64,000 nucleotides of DNA from Inonotus obliquus (taxonomy: Eukaryota; Basidiomycota; Agaricomycetes; Hymenochaetales; Hymenochaetaceae), in contig JAJHTX010000002.1 in NCBI GenBank assembly GCA_032164295.1, positions 3,348,001 through 3,412,000 of the forward strand, written 5' to 3'. The notes below the pieces were generated by a model. That model was not told the DNA's origin. It did no database searches and saw only the letters and a list, made by a program, of their open reading frames with translations. The translations under genes were made by a program, and so were the position numbers. Of this stretch, positions 1 to 12,100 are shown piece by piece (within the stretch, counting starts at the first letter, position 1; every line of letters starts with the position of its first letter).

Positions 1-77
1 CGTTGATAGTTGACCATAAGTGCGTTTCCTAGCATCATCCTCTTTTGGCTAGGAGCTAATCCTAAATTTGTCTACAG

Positions 78-1512
<1,435 letters not shown>

Positions 1513-2513
1513 TAGATTTGATGTTGCTTCGAGCTATCTCATCGGCTTCTTTTCTAACATCCGTATCTGCGATCTTCACCCGCGAACGTTTTGAATCAAT
1601 CCCCCGACATCAGGTTCTCACATGAGCTAAATTATCTTTCGCCTTCGTTCGACTTTGAGATTTCCTTATATCCATCCGCATTTGCATTGTCTGTCCTTTA
1701 CTCCTGCATTTTTTTTCCTTTCTGCTTGTTTCGCGTTTCCCTCCTGTCGCTTTGTAGCTATTGTACATACATAAAATACCTGGTTGCGATTACCCTTCTG
1801 CCTAGCCGTCATTCTTTATGCTTTCTTTTGTTGTATGTCATTCTCCTTTTAGGATTTCTGATCATATCATAGCTCTTGATTGTACACTAAATTCGTGTCC
1901 TTGAATGAGAACCTGCATTTTTCTTCGTCGTAGTGTAGCGGGGATACGTCCATGTATTGCTGCTTTTTGCATTAGATTATATTATCTCAATTTCGTCAAA
2001 CAAATTATGACCTGCAAGGATCGGTCGAACAAAATCGGAAGAGAGAGAGAAAAAAAGGGAAACAAAAGGAAACAAAGAAAGATTAAGATGTGTTTAAATA
2101 TTTCGTGAGTATCGTATGACCGCATGGGAAGAGGCATGGACAGGTGCGGCGTGAGGCGTTTTAGCATTGAAGCGTGGCTTGCCTTTCATATTGATACACA
2201 GCCAACATGTATGAGAGAGGGACAAGAAAGTAAAGTAAAGGGTAATGAAGTAAATGAGAGAAGGGATGAAAAGGGGAACGGAATAAACCAGACAGAAATA
2301 CAGACATATTAACTGATTTGACGGATGTGGAAAGGAGGAAGGGACGTATGAACACGGGGGAGGAACTATTGGAGAGATCGGGGTGGTCGAAATCGTTGTT
2401 GGTCAAGATCGACGAGAGACAAGGGGAAGGATACCATCAAAAAAACCCTGATTGATCAGACTAATAATGGGAAAGTGATGAGATCAAGATGAATATGATA
2501 AACAAGGAACGTA
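1513..2513. other. Convergent 3' intergenic region
   Basis: About 1 kb lies between the stop codons of the HECT ligase (+) and the cap methyltransferase (-). It is T-rich near 1690-1870 and A-rich near 2030-2300, as expected for 3' UTRs read from both sides. Short hydrophobic reading frames here (for example 1591-1872) look like nothing conserved. Confidence 0.5.
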
Positions 2514-4809
2514 TTAACCTTTCTCAAAAGCAAAAGCGACGTAAACATCTACAACAGTCCAAGGAAAGAGGCAGTTAGCATGAATCCGTTCCAATCTGGA
2601 AAGCCATACGTCAAGTAAACGAGAGAAATTGACTTACTAGCAGCCTCCCATTGATCTTCGTCCATCTGACTGTCACCATTAGCATCGACGACTTTCATTC
2701 GCTGGAGAAGCGTCTTGTATTCCGGATGTTCGCAATGCTCGCCATAGACGTCGTGGAATTCAGCTTTGTAGATCAGTCGGAGATGATACTCGGAAGCCAT
2801 TCTTTGATATTTACGATGTTGGGAGAGGGGAGGGCGAGGAGTAAACAAGTTAGTTGACAAGGCTAAGCAAAAAAAGAGGGAAGCCCCTCACTGTTCGAAA
2901 TTATCCCAATGTACGATGTATTCTGGTACATCCTCCACTGCATCACGCAGAAAGAAAGTATACCGATGTCCAAAGACAGGTCTTCGCTCCCGATCGTCAA
3001 ACTTTATTCGATACACCGAATTCCCGAACGATAAGTCCGAATGGTCCTGGTCAGGTGGGAGCGCATCGAGTCGCTCGCTTTCGAAATTATACCCTCAGAT
3101 TAACAAAACAACAACAACTGTATTATTAGAAAAGACTCACAGTAATAATCTATCATTCGGTATTGTCCCGACGAACCTCCCACCCTTTCTTAACCATCGA
3201 GTAACATTTTCAAGCATCACACGAGCTTTTTGAACGCTCTCGAATGCATAGTGCATGCAGAACTGCATTGATACCACATCGAAATTATGTGCACGAGGTG
3301 GGAGCGGGAGATTCGGAATCTCACTGAGGGAATGTGTGAAACAGTCCAACGAAGCGAAGAAAGCCGTAAATCGCGATGTCTTCGTTGGATTTGCGGCGGC
3401 AGACGATAAGTAACGGTTGCGTGCTTGATCAATGGAAATTGCGGCAATGTCTTCATATCCATCGTGTAATCAGAAAGTCTGAAACCGTCGCTGGTGATTG
3501 TACTGCTACTCACCGACACCAACATACTCCGCCACTCTCGCCTTCTGCCATTTGTTCAAATCACCCCCTTTTCCGCAACCCATATCAAGCACTCTTCCCC
3601 CTGGTCCGCCACCAAATTGCACCTTTCCGTCTTGTCCTTTCTTCAGCTCGGTCGAATCATCCGGGTGCAATACAGGATGCGCAAAGCGTGCTATAAGCAC
3701 AGACTTCACCCAGTTATTGAAGTTCTTTAGCCCGATAATCGGTGATTGCTGTCGTTGTGTTACACCTACGTCCGGTCTGAGATTATCTAAGACACAAAAT
3801 ATCTTCGTCATGGTTAAGTCGCAGTGTTGAGAATAGAGCACATACAGTGTTGCACGACAAGACCTACGTCCCGTGTTAACTTATTCGGAGGCTCGTCTCT
3901 GTCTCTGCGAAGCAATGTATCATGTGTTATGTCCTCGAACTTCCGTTTACCCAGTTTGCTGTCTTTCAGAGGGTTTCTGGTAAGGTTCTTGTAGAACTCT
4001 CGTTCATCTTCCGATAGAGGAACAAGCACAGAATTAGGTGTCGTTCGTCTATTCCGAGGGGCATAAGGGATCGCTGGACGTATGGGCCGTCGTACTGGCG
4101 GGGAAGGATCGCGTCGTGCTTCGGGAGCAGGTAATGCAGTCTTATTTCGTGGCGTCTGAGGCAATTCAGGAGAACGCGTCTCAGGCCTTGAACTCGACGC
4201 CGAAGGCGTTGACATCCGTCGCAGCAGCTCTGGTTGCTGGCTATGCTGGTTTGAAAAAGTTCCTGAAGGAGGAGTAGGTAAAGGATGCGTGGGTGCTCGA
4301 GAACGGGTGAGTGAAGGACCTAGTATTTCACGGCTCTTTAACAGAGGCGATGTCGAAGGACTACTGGTGACCAGTCCTGCGGCGGGACCAAAGCCAGAGG
4401 CAGCACTGGTGCTAACACCAGAAAAGAAACGCGGCGAGCCATCATCGCTACTCGGTTGGAGGATATGGGAGAGGTGCGCCGAACGGGGGCGTGGCGTTGT
4501 CGAAGAGGTAGTTCCTATGCTGGGACTCGCCATGGCGCTGCTACTTGAGCCTGGACGTCGTTGGAATGGCGAAGTCGGAGGTTGGTCATCAGAGTTGAGG
4601 AGTACTGAGAGGTCTGTTGCTCGTCGTGCAGAGGATGGACTCTGCATGGGTGCGTTAGGAGTGCTAACGCTGGCATTGGCACTAGCTGCGCCATGGTTTG
4701 GGATAAAGTAAGACGTGGATGGGGATGATGAATGTGCTGGAGATGGTAGAGGATAATTTCTTGTTGTTGGGGAGTTGAGTACGGCGTCTCTGACTGGGTC
4801 GAATGGCAT
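2514..4809 (-). CDS. ABD1: mRNA cap guanine-N7 methyltransferase
   Basis: The protein transfers methyl from S-adenosylmethionine to N7 of the guanine cap of nascent mRNA in the nucleus. The ATG at 4809 begins [13 protein letters not shown] and is followed by about 230 Ser/Pro-rich residues of low complexity. Conserved sequence then starts: [32 protein letters not shown], and the SAM-binding loop [15 protein letters not shown] (around 3590-3550). The catalytic-core block [12 protein letters not shown] and the [12 protein letters not shown] strand follow. The last coding intron is at about 2625-2530 and joins DQWEAA to [10 protein letters not shown], the typical C-terminus of the family, with stop TAA at 2514-2516. 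At least six exons are present. The N-terminal extension is longer than in yeast Abd1 but common in basidiomycetes. Identification is secure; the small middle exons at 2850-3140 are approximate. Confidence 0.93.
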
Positions 4810-4960
4810 GGCTGCCCATGGAACGCAATATCCTCAATCAAAGGTACGAGCAGACGCGACTCACATTCTCCCCCCTTACTTTTCTTGGCTCATTAGGGTA
4901 AACTACACTCATGAATACAAAACAAAAATTCGTCTTTATTCACGATATATCAAAACACAA

Positions 4961-5561
4961 TCAGCAGAGACATGGGAGATGAATAGTAATCCAATTTGTG
5001 CACGACGAAGATGGCATGTCGCTCCCTGCTTTCCCAGTACAAAGGCACGTGAGTAGCAAAACATACATTCTTCGCTATTTTCTTACCTGTTTGCAGATAA
5101 AAGCTCCAATTCTCAGATCCTTCAATAGGACAGACCACAAAGTTCTGCTGCCCATCCGTGACAATCGTGTCTCCACTTAGCGACCACGTCGTCGTCGTTG
5201 CCGTCTCACCAAGCGTCAATGGCTTATATGAAGTCGGCGGTGATAAATCGACGTTCAAGAATAACGACGAGTTGGTATCTTGGATGGTATTTCCGATTGT
5301 GAACCATCCAGAACTCGTCTCTGATCCAAGGACAGGTGCACCTTCTACACGATCATGATTCATCAGCTCTCCGCGCAATCTACAATAAGACGCAAGATGC
5401 GCACCGAGTGGCGTGCTTTGGATGTATAGATGGTATACTGGATCTTGGTCCGTACGTATCTGCGATCCAGCAGCCGCAGCAGCCGAGTCTGTCGAGGTTG
5501 GGATGGCCAAGGCCAAAGATACCAAAGAGAGAAGAATGGATGAAATTGTGGAGGGTTTCAT
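4961..5561 (-). CDS. Small secreted protein of unknown function
   Basis: The ATG at 5561 gives MKPSTISSILLSLVSLALA, a clear signal peptide with likely cleavage after ALA. The mature part is about 160 residues, with VYHLYIQSTPLGAHLASY, SSGWFTIGNTIQDTNSSLF, YKPLTLGETATTTTWSLS and NWSFYLQTG, and resembles an extracellular beta-rich protein. One intron (5086-5026) has donor GTAAGA and acceptor GCAG. Exon 2 (5025-4961) restores the frame as TGSDMPSSCTNWITIHLPCLC and then TGA. Reading through the intron would instead give an unrelated tail. Paired cysteines suit an extracellular location. The fold is not named with confidence. The gene lies divergent to MSH3, and its upstream region carries the transposon stack. 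Confidence 0.75.
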
Positions 5562-5912
5562 CGTGCAAGAGCACGAGTGATTCCTTCTGTTGTAAATGCT
5601 CTTGGGCCTGCATGACAATTTATACTGTCGAAGATTGGTTCCGCCGAGTATGCTGCAATGGCTGGAAAATCTTCGCATATGTCGGGGCATCCTGTAGCAG
5701 AACTGTGCTAAGTATATGTTTTCTCTCATTTCTTGTTTTCGCCGAGGATGCGAAGAATCTCCTGAGAAGTTGTAACAGGGGCAGTCGACTTTGTACGGAA
5801 GGTGGAGGCCATGTCAGTCCGAACCTCATCGATGGTAGCCATAGTAATTATAACGATGTTTAGACGCTGAGTATACTATACGCCATTACAATTGAAGTTT
5901 TGAGGGTAAATC
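5562..5912. promoter_or_regulatory. Upstream region of the secreted-protein gene
   Basis: These 351 bp run from the ATG of the secreted-protein gene to the left end of element Z. It contains the presumed 5' UTR and promoter of the minus-strand gene. The last four bases (5909-5912, AATC) match the four bases just beyond the right end of Z (9053-9056). Without the insertion this segment would continue directly into the 98 bp before the MSH3 start, so the two genes once shared an intergenic region of about 450 bp. Confidence 0.5.
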
Positions 5913-6459
5913 CACGGCGGGCAAAATAGGATATCAGCGGGCATTAAATTTAAAGAATTTTTCTCGCAATTATTTTAAATATCAGTAAGCATATCGACCT
6001 TGCCGATATTATTTATATAAACCACGTGCCCATATTTTTTATATCGATATGGATATCGATTGGGTTGATATTTTAAATTCCCATCTGTTTTTATGCATAT
6101 CTTCCTGAAAGATAGTCTAAACATCTACTTTAAATATCGGTAAGTATATCAATCCCGCCGGTATTATAAATAAAAATCACGTGCTGATATGCTTGCCGAT
6201 ATTTAATGGTACCTGGCACGGCCTATGTAATTTTCGTGACATTCCCACGGTCCCTTCCATGGCTAAGCGGCGATCGACACGGATTCACCTGTTCCACTTT
6301 TTGTTTTGAGATTCGAAGGCCCGTCCTCCCTTCCACAACTTTACAAAAAATCTGAAAAAATGTCCAAAATTTATTTTTCGACACTCTGAACAAGGTGGTA
6401 AGAAAAATTACAAAAAATGTCCAACAGATTCCAAGATACGGCTATTTTTGACACATATA

Positions 6460-7113
6460 AGGTAGGGAAAGTATAAACTCGACTAGGTGTGACGCGCGTC
6501 ATGCGACCCTGACTTGGCCTGACTTGCCTCATCCGGTGACTCTGGACCCTTTCTTAACTGCAACTTCCACACAACACAAACTCGAATTTGGTTCCCATAG
6601 ATCTCTTCTAATAATAATTACAACCATATGTATGTTTTTAAATTAAAAAAATATGGACCCCTGAGCTTTCGATAATGGAATGAACCTTTTTTGTGCCAAA
6701 TGGCTCAGAATTCATTTTCCAGCATTCTGGTGAGGTTTTCAGAAATTTTGAAAATTTCGACCTCAGAATTTTTGCCGCTCTTGGCGGACACAGCATGACA
6801 AATATAGTCTAAATATAGTAATATACTTATGACTAACATCTATTACTAATATAATGACTAATATGCATTTATAATCTATCTTCCTACTTCCAAGAGAGAG
6901 CCAGGGGAGCTAATTCATGGTAAGATAAGCCTTACTTTGGCATTCTGTCAAGGTTTAAATGGGATTCTGCTAGCCTAATTGCTGACTACCACTGTTCTCA
7001 AATCCGACCCTGAGATTTTTGCCGTAGGGTCCTTCCAAATCGGGTAAGCTCAGGGTTTTTCAGGGTCGTCAGTCACACTGTGACACCTTGTCGAGTTTAT
7101 ACTTTCCCTACCT
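6460..7113. mobile_element. Element C: 654-bp TIR element with TA target duplication, inserted in A
   Basis: The left end AGGTAGGGAAAGTATAAACT and the matching inverted right end ending at 7113 share about 33 bp of terminal inverted repeat with few mismatches. It is flanked by TA (6458-6459, 7114-7115). Excising C plus one TA regenerates ACATATATAAATAAC. This corresponds to GCATATATAAATAAC at the same position in copy B, and so supports TA over TATA as the target. The TA target resembles Tc1/mariner-like insertion. No coding capacity is seen. Confidence 0.85.
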
Positions 7114-7447
7114 TATAAATAACTATGACACTTCTTAAGAATTTTTTTTTAACAAAATCTTTATTTTTCGTTTAGATTTATATATCTGAAAGAAATATGA
7201 CAAGAAAGCCTGAATTCATTGAGCTAGGAAGCATATATGCTGCTGTGTCTACTGTATATGCTAATCTCTCCACCAGTATGTCGATTTTTTTTGCATATAG
7301 TTGACAGAACCACCCTAATACACACATACATCATGTCCAAGCAGTTTTAAAGGAGTTTTATAAGTGTTTTCAGAGGAAGATATGGTCGTGCAAAAAAGCC
7401 AAAATAAGATCACGTGACACATAAGTGAAAACAGTTAAGTATATTAT

Positions 7448-8280
7448 TGGTACCTGGCACGGCCTATGTAATTTCCGTGACATTCCCACGGTCCCTCCCA
7501 TGGCTAAGCGGCGATCGACGCACGGATTCACCTGTTTCACTTTTTGTTTTGAGATTCGATGGCTTGTCCTGTCCTCCACCACACTAAATAAAATCCGAAA
7601 AAATATCCAAAAATTATTTTTTGAGATTCTGAGCAAGACTGTCAAAAAAATCAAAAACAATATCTACCAAATGTCAAGATATGGCGATTTTAGATGCATA
7701 TATAAATAACTAAGACATTTCTACAAAATTTTTTTTGTACAAAATCTTTATTTTTCCTTAAGATTCAGATATGTGAAAGAAACACAATGAAAGAGCACGA
7801 ATTCATTGAGCTATTAAGCATATATGCTGCTGTGTCAATTGTATATGCTGATCTCCACACCAGTAAGTCGATTTTTTTCACAAATTGTTGACAGGACTAC
7901 CCTAATACACTCATACATAGTGCACAAGCAGTTTTAAAGGTGTTTCATAAGTGTTTTCAGAGGAAGATATGGTCGTGCAAAAAAGCCAAAATAAGATCAC
8001 GTGACACATACATGAAAACAGACATGTGTATTCTGCTTGAACATCACCTACAATAGACTTGTACTTGATATATTTCACATTGGATAGCTATTCTAAGCCT
8101 TTTTGTGTTGAAAGAAAGGGACAAATAACTCGAACTCTGGGGAACTACATATTCAAGGGATTTAGTGGGGGATGGAAAGTGGTCCATGAAGATCGACGCA
8201 AGTTACCATAAATGGAAATTATGTAAAACTCCGACCGGGTAAAAGTGTCACGGATTTTTCACAGGCCGTGCCAGGCACCA
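7448..8280. mobile_element. Element B: 833-bp second copy of family A, inserted in A
   Basis: The termini match A (TGGTACCTGGCACGGCC at the left and its inverse at the right). It is flanked by the 7-bp direct repeat ATATTAT (7441-7447 and 8281-8287). Removing B plus one repeat rejoins A sequence that aligns with the corresponding stretch inside B near 8020-8045. This confirms that B inserted into a relative of itself. Overlapping frames on both strands near 7370-7709 span the B boundary and do not resemble a transposase. Confidence 0.9.
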
Positions 8281-8577
8281 ATATTATGCCTGAATATCAC
8301 CTACAATCGATTCGGATTTGGTATATTTCACATCAGATAGTTATTCAAAGCCTTTTCATGTTGAAAGGAAGGGACAAATAACTCAAATTCTGTGGAACGA
8401 CATATTCAAGGGATTTAGTGGGGGACGGAAAGTGGGACATGAAGATCGACGCAAGTTACTATTAGTGGAAAGTATTTGAAACTCCGCCCGGGAAAAAGTG
8501 GCACGGATTTTTTATAGGCCGTGCCAGGCACCATATTTAAAATTTCGGCAAAAAAATAATTTTAAATACCGCACCCT

Positions 8578-8602
8578 CTGATATTCTATTTTGCCCGCCG
8601 TG
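8578..8602. repeat. Internal extra copy of a Z-type terminus
   Basis: The sequence CTATTTTGCCCGCCGTG ending at 8602, with its preceding bases, nearly repeats the right end of Z (9028-9052) in the same orientation, inside the Z core. It may be the right end of a second, truncated Z-family element or an internal subterminal repeat. No matching left end is seen in the core. Confidence 0.6.
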
Positions 8603-8617
8603 GGCGGGAAGGATATA

Positions 8618-8818
8618 CAGGTGGGTACATTAAGCCTTCGGCCCCCCTGTTTTAGGAAGGTGGATTTGCATACTTTATATGGCAATTTAAGCGTCGGGTA
8701 GCACCCTGGTAACCTGTTCATGTCGGCAAGGTCTGAGTTCGACAAGATTACTTACCCAATAAGGCATGCAAATCACCTTCCAAATTTGGGGGGGCCGAAG
8801 ACTTAATGTACCCACCTG
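8618..8818. mobile_element. Element D: 201-bp MITE with about 60-bp TIRs and TA target, inserted in Z
   Basis: CAGGTGGGTACATTAAGCCT at the left is mirrored at the right end, and the arms pair over about 60 bp, including a run of C/G bases and a GGAAGGTG stretch. It is flanked by TA (8616-8617 and 8819-8820). Removing D plus one TA restores a right Z arm reading CGGTAAGTATATCC on the minus strand. This matches CGGTAAGTATATCA in the left arm. No reading frame. Confidence 0.87.
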
Positions 8819-9154
8819 TACTTACCGATATTTAAAGTAGATGTTTAGGATATCTTCCAGGAAGATATGCATAAGAACAGAAGGGAATTTAAAATATCAG
8901 CCCAATCGATATCCTTATCGATATCTAAAATATGAGCACGTGGATCGTATAAATAATATCGGCGAGGTCGATATGCTTACTGATACTTAAAATGATTGTG
9001 AGAAAAATTCTTTAAATTTAATACCCGCTGATATCCTATTTTGCCCGCCGTGAATCGGAAATCCATCACGGATCACGGGAGTAGTCGCGCGCACGTGACT
9101 GTACTACACATTGAGATGAGGCGAGTGACCGTAATACTAACATGGACGGCCACC

Positions 9155-12100
9155 ATGGTCTCACCGTCCAAATCATCGACCCACTTTCCTTCTCCTTCAA
9201 GCCCGACGAAGGGTCAAGTGAGCATCTCATCATACTTCTCTCAATCTAATGGCTCGACTTCCAAACACTTTACGAGGCGAACGGATCTAGGAAAGCGTCC
9301 ACCTTCTACCACATTTGTTGATTTGACCGGGGATGACTCCGCAGAAGAGCGACCAGCGGCGAAGAAGAAGAAATTGATTATAGGCTTTCGGGAGGAGAAA
9401 GAGGAAAAGTTAGATTTCTTGCCGGATTTCTCAAACCCACTTCACGATGAGTCGTGCTCCTCCGTACAACGAAATGGTGGTGGAACTCCGTCAATGGCTC
9501 CGACCACTCCAAACAAGTCTATCTCAAGGTACACTTTCAATCAATCACCCGAAGTTTCTGAACTTCCTGAAACTCCGGAAGAGAAACGCGCCAAGAAAGC
9601 ACGGAGAGAGGCTTTCAAACGCAAGTTACTCGCGGAAAAGGAAAATAGTATATTTATTAAACGACCGGTAGTCGCTCCGACCGCAAAGCGCAGCGGGCAG
9701 TCTCGCGGAGATATCGTAGATATCGATAATCTGGAAAATATCAGAGAGCGTGATGATGATGAAAGCGAACTGGAGGGTGGTGATGGTGAAACAAGTCGAT
9801 TACCCGCATCTATATTGTCAAAAAGGTTCTCGTCAGGCAAAGGCAAGGGAAAAGACGAGATGGAGAAGCTTCCTGAAAAACTGTCGAAGAAATATACGGA
9901 AGAGGTTGGCCCATCTGGACAGACCTACACTCCACTGGAGAAACAGGTGAATACAATTACTGTTTCCTTGGTTGTCACTCAACCTAACTTCTTTTTGGTC
10001 CAGGTGTTAGCTCTGAAAAAGAAGTACCCGGATACTATTCTCATGATTGAAGTGGGGTATAAGTACAGGTTCTTCGGGGAGGATGCGAAGGTAAGAGGTA
10101 CCGCATCTATTCTCGTCATTTTCTCTTCTCTGACCCGTATCAACCAGATTGCGAGCGAAGTGTTGAATATTGCCCACTTTCCGGATAGAAACTTTCTAAC
10201 CGCCAGCGTTCCTGATCATAGGCGGGATATTCATCTCCGAAGGTGAGATACGATGGTATATGGATTCAATAATGAAACTTATGCTAGGTCCGCTCAGACT
10301 CCTTTCTCATGGCTACAGGGTCATTCCCATTGGCTCTTCTTGTGATTTCTAGGCTTATAATTTCACTTAGGTTGGTGTTGTGAGCCAGCTCGAGACTGCA
10401 GCTCTGAAGAAAGTTTCGGACAACCGAAATAAACCATTCGAGAGAGCGCTTACACAAATGTATACAGCTGCAACGTAGGTAATTGCGAACACACGTCCTT
10501 CACATCCAAGTACTGAGTCTATTGATTCAGTTACGTAGATGAGCTAGGCGCAGACGATGATGAAGCGCGAATAGTCCCTCCAGTCTTCATGTGTATCTGC
10601 GAGGGTCTGTTAGGAGGTATGGGAGCTGATGAAAGAGTCCTGATAAGCATGGTTGCTGTTACACCTAGTACTGGTGATGTCGTCTGGGATGAGTTTGAAG
10701 ATGGGTTTATGAGGAACGAACTAGAGGTGAATGGTGTATCCTGAATCCTGTGACGAAAGGACACTGAGACTTACGATGTACCTTAGACCAGAATGGCCCA
10801 CATCAGGCCGTCGGAGATACTCTTGTCACGGACCAAGTTGAGCAAAACCACTCAGAAGATTATGCGACATCATTCTCGGTATGGCTTCCTTGATATGTTT
10901 GCTGCAGAAAATATTCACGCTCGCTTTAGAGAAGCATCCTCGAAGAGCCAGGCTCGTGATCGGGTCCGGCTGGAGTGGTACAAGGACGAACTCGATTATA
11001 CCGCTGCTTTTGACAAGCTTCAGTCATTTTACTCGCGAAAGAGCACCAGGGCGTCTGAAAGCTTCAGGTCTGGAAAACTTCTGGCTGCAGTTTCGGATCT
11101 TCCGAGGAAGATCGTCGTGGCACTTGCACACAGCCTGAATTATCTAAATTCATTTGGATTGGGCGACGTCTTGACGCAAACACAATTTTTCTCAAGATTC
11201 ACAGAACGCCAGCATATGCTTTTGAATGCCAACACTTTGTCAAATTTGTATGAATTGTCATTTCCCTGCTGCGCGACAAATAATCTGACTCCGTACAGAG
11301 AGATTTATCGTAATCAGACGGATTTTACTGCAAAAGGTTCCTTGATGTGGGTGCTCAACCGAACCAGGACTACATTTGGTGCACGTCTCCTTCGCCAATG
11401 GATTGGTAAGCCTCTTGTGGATATCAGGTGAGTACCTTCTGTGTTCGGCGAGCCTTTTTGTGCTAAGTTATTTATCATACGTCCAGCTCACTACAGGCAA
11501 GAGTAGATGCCGTGGAGGCTATTATTTGTGCTGAGGCGTCTAACACCAGAGAGCGGTTGCTGCGTCTGCGCGAGTTGTTGAAAGACATCGGAAAGATTGA
11601 TCTGGCAAAGGGGCTAAGTCGTATTCAGTATTTTAAGGTTAATTGACAAACTTAGTCGAATGCTTGAAGCTGATATCCTTTCATAGTGTACCCCTAGGGA
11701 GCTTGCACGGCTTGTTCAGGCCTTTGTCAGGATTGCCGATGCTTTCAATCCTTTAGAGCGTCCCGAGGACGCTGGATTCCCGAGTCCTATATTAAACGAA
11801 ACTATCTTCTCGCTTCCGACGGTCCGTGAATCTATGAGGAAGATTACTTCGTGCTTGAATCTCAAGAAGGCCAATGAAGACAAAAGGGTAAGCTCTTTGA
11901 ACATTTCGCCTTGCGTCCGATTTCTCATCACCGCCTCGATCTTAGGATGAGCTATGGAATGATCCAGACAAGTACCCTGAAGTCGATGATGCGAGGATGG
12001 CGAGTGTAATTCTGATCAAAAAAGTTAGACGTCATATCTGACGATGAATTTGCTAGGGCATACTGGCGGTCGAAGCTGAGCTTGCTGATCACCTCAAAAC

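Larger units (their letters stand above)
6207..8533. mobile_element. Element A: non-autonomous DNA transposon inserted in Z
   Basis: It starts TGGTACCTGGCACGGCCTAT and ends with the reverse complement of TGGTGCCTGGCACGGCCTAT. It is flanked by 7-bp direct repeats TATTTAA (6200-6206 and 8534-8540). It has been invaded by C (6460-7113) and B (7448-8280). Removing these with one target copy each leaves 831 bp, nearly the same length as sister copy B (833 bp), and the two align throughout. It encodes no transposase. Confidence 0.9.
5913..9052. mobile_element. Element Z: foldback-type MITE with about 247-bp inverted arms, interrupted by other elements
   Basis: The left end CACGGCGGGCAAAATAGG at 5913 is mirrored by its reverse complement ending at 9052. 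The similarity continues for about 247 bp (left arm 5913-6159; right arm 8819-9052 plus 8604-8617 once element D is removed) with few mismatches. Flanking AATC (5909-5912 and 9053-9056) is a candidate 4-bp target duplication. Removing A and D with one target copy each leaves about 603 bp, essentially two long arms around a core of about 110 bp. No transposase frame is present, so it is non-autonomous. The superfamily is not assigned. Confidence 0.85.

Noticed and set aside
1591..1872. Hydrophobic 93-aa frame downstream of the HECT gene
   Set aside because: T-rich 3' UTR sequence gives Phe/Leu-rich translation; no start context, introns or family features.
7370..7709. Overlapping frames of about 95 aa on both strands inside elements A/B
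   Set aside because: They cross the B boundary, have no DDE or other transposase motif, and lie in AT-rich repeat sequence.
9041..9154. In-frame 38-residue N-terminal extension of MSH3
   Set aside because: It would start within the terminus of transposon Z; the ATG at 9155 has a good context and a sensible N-terminus.
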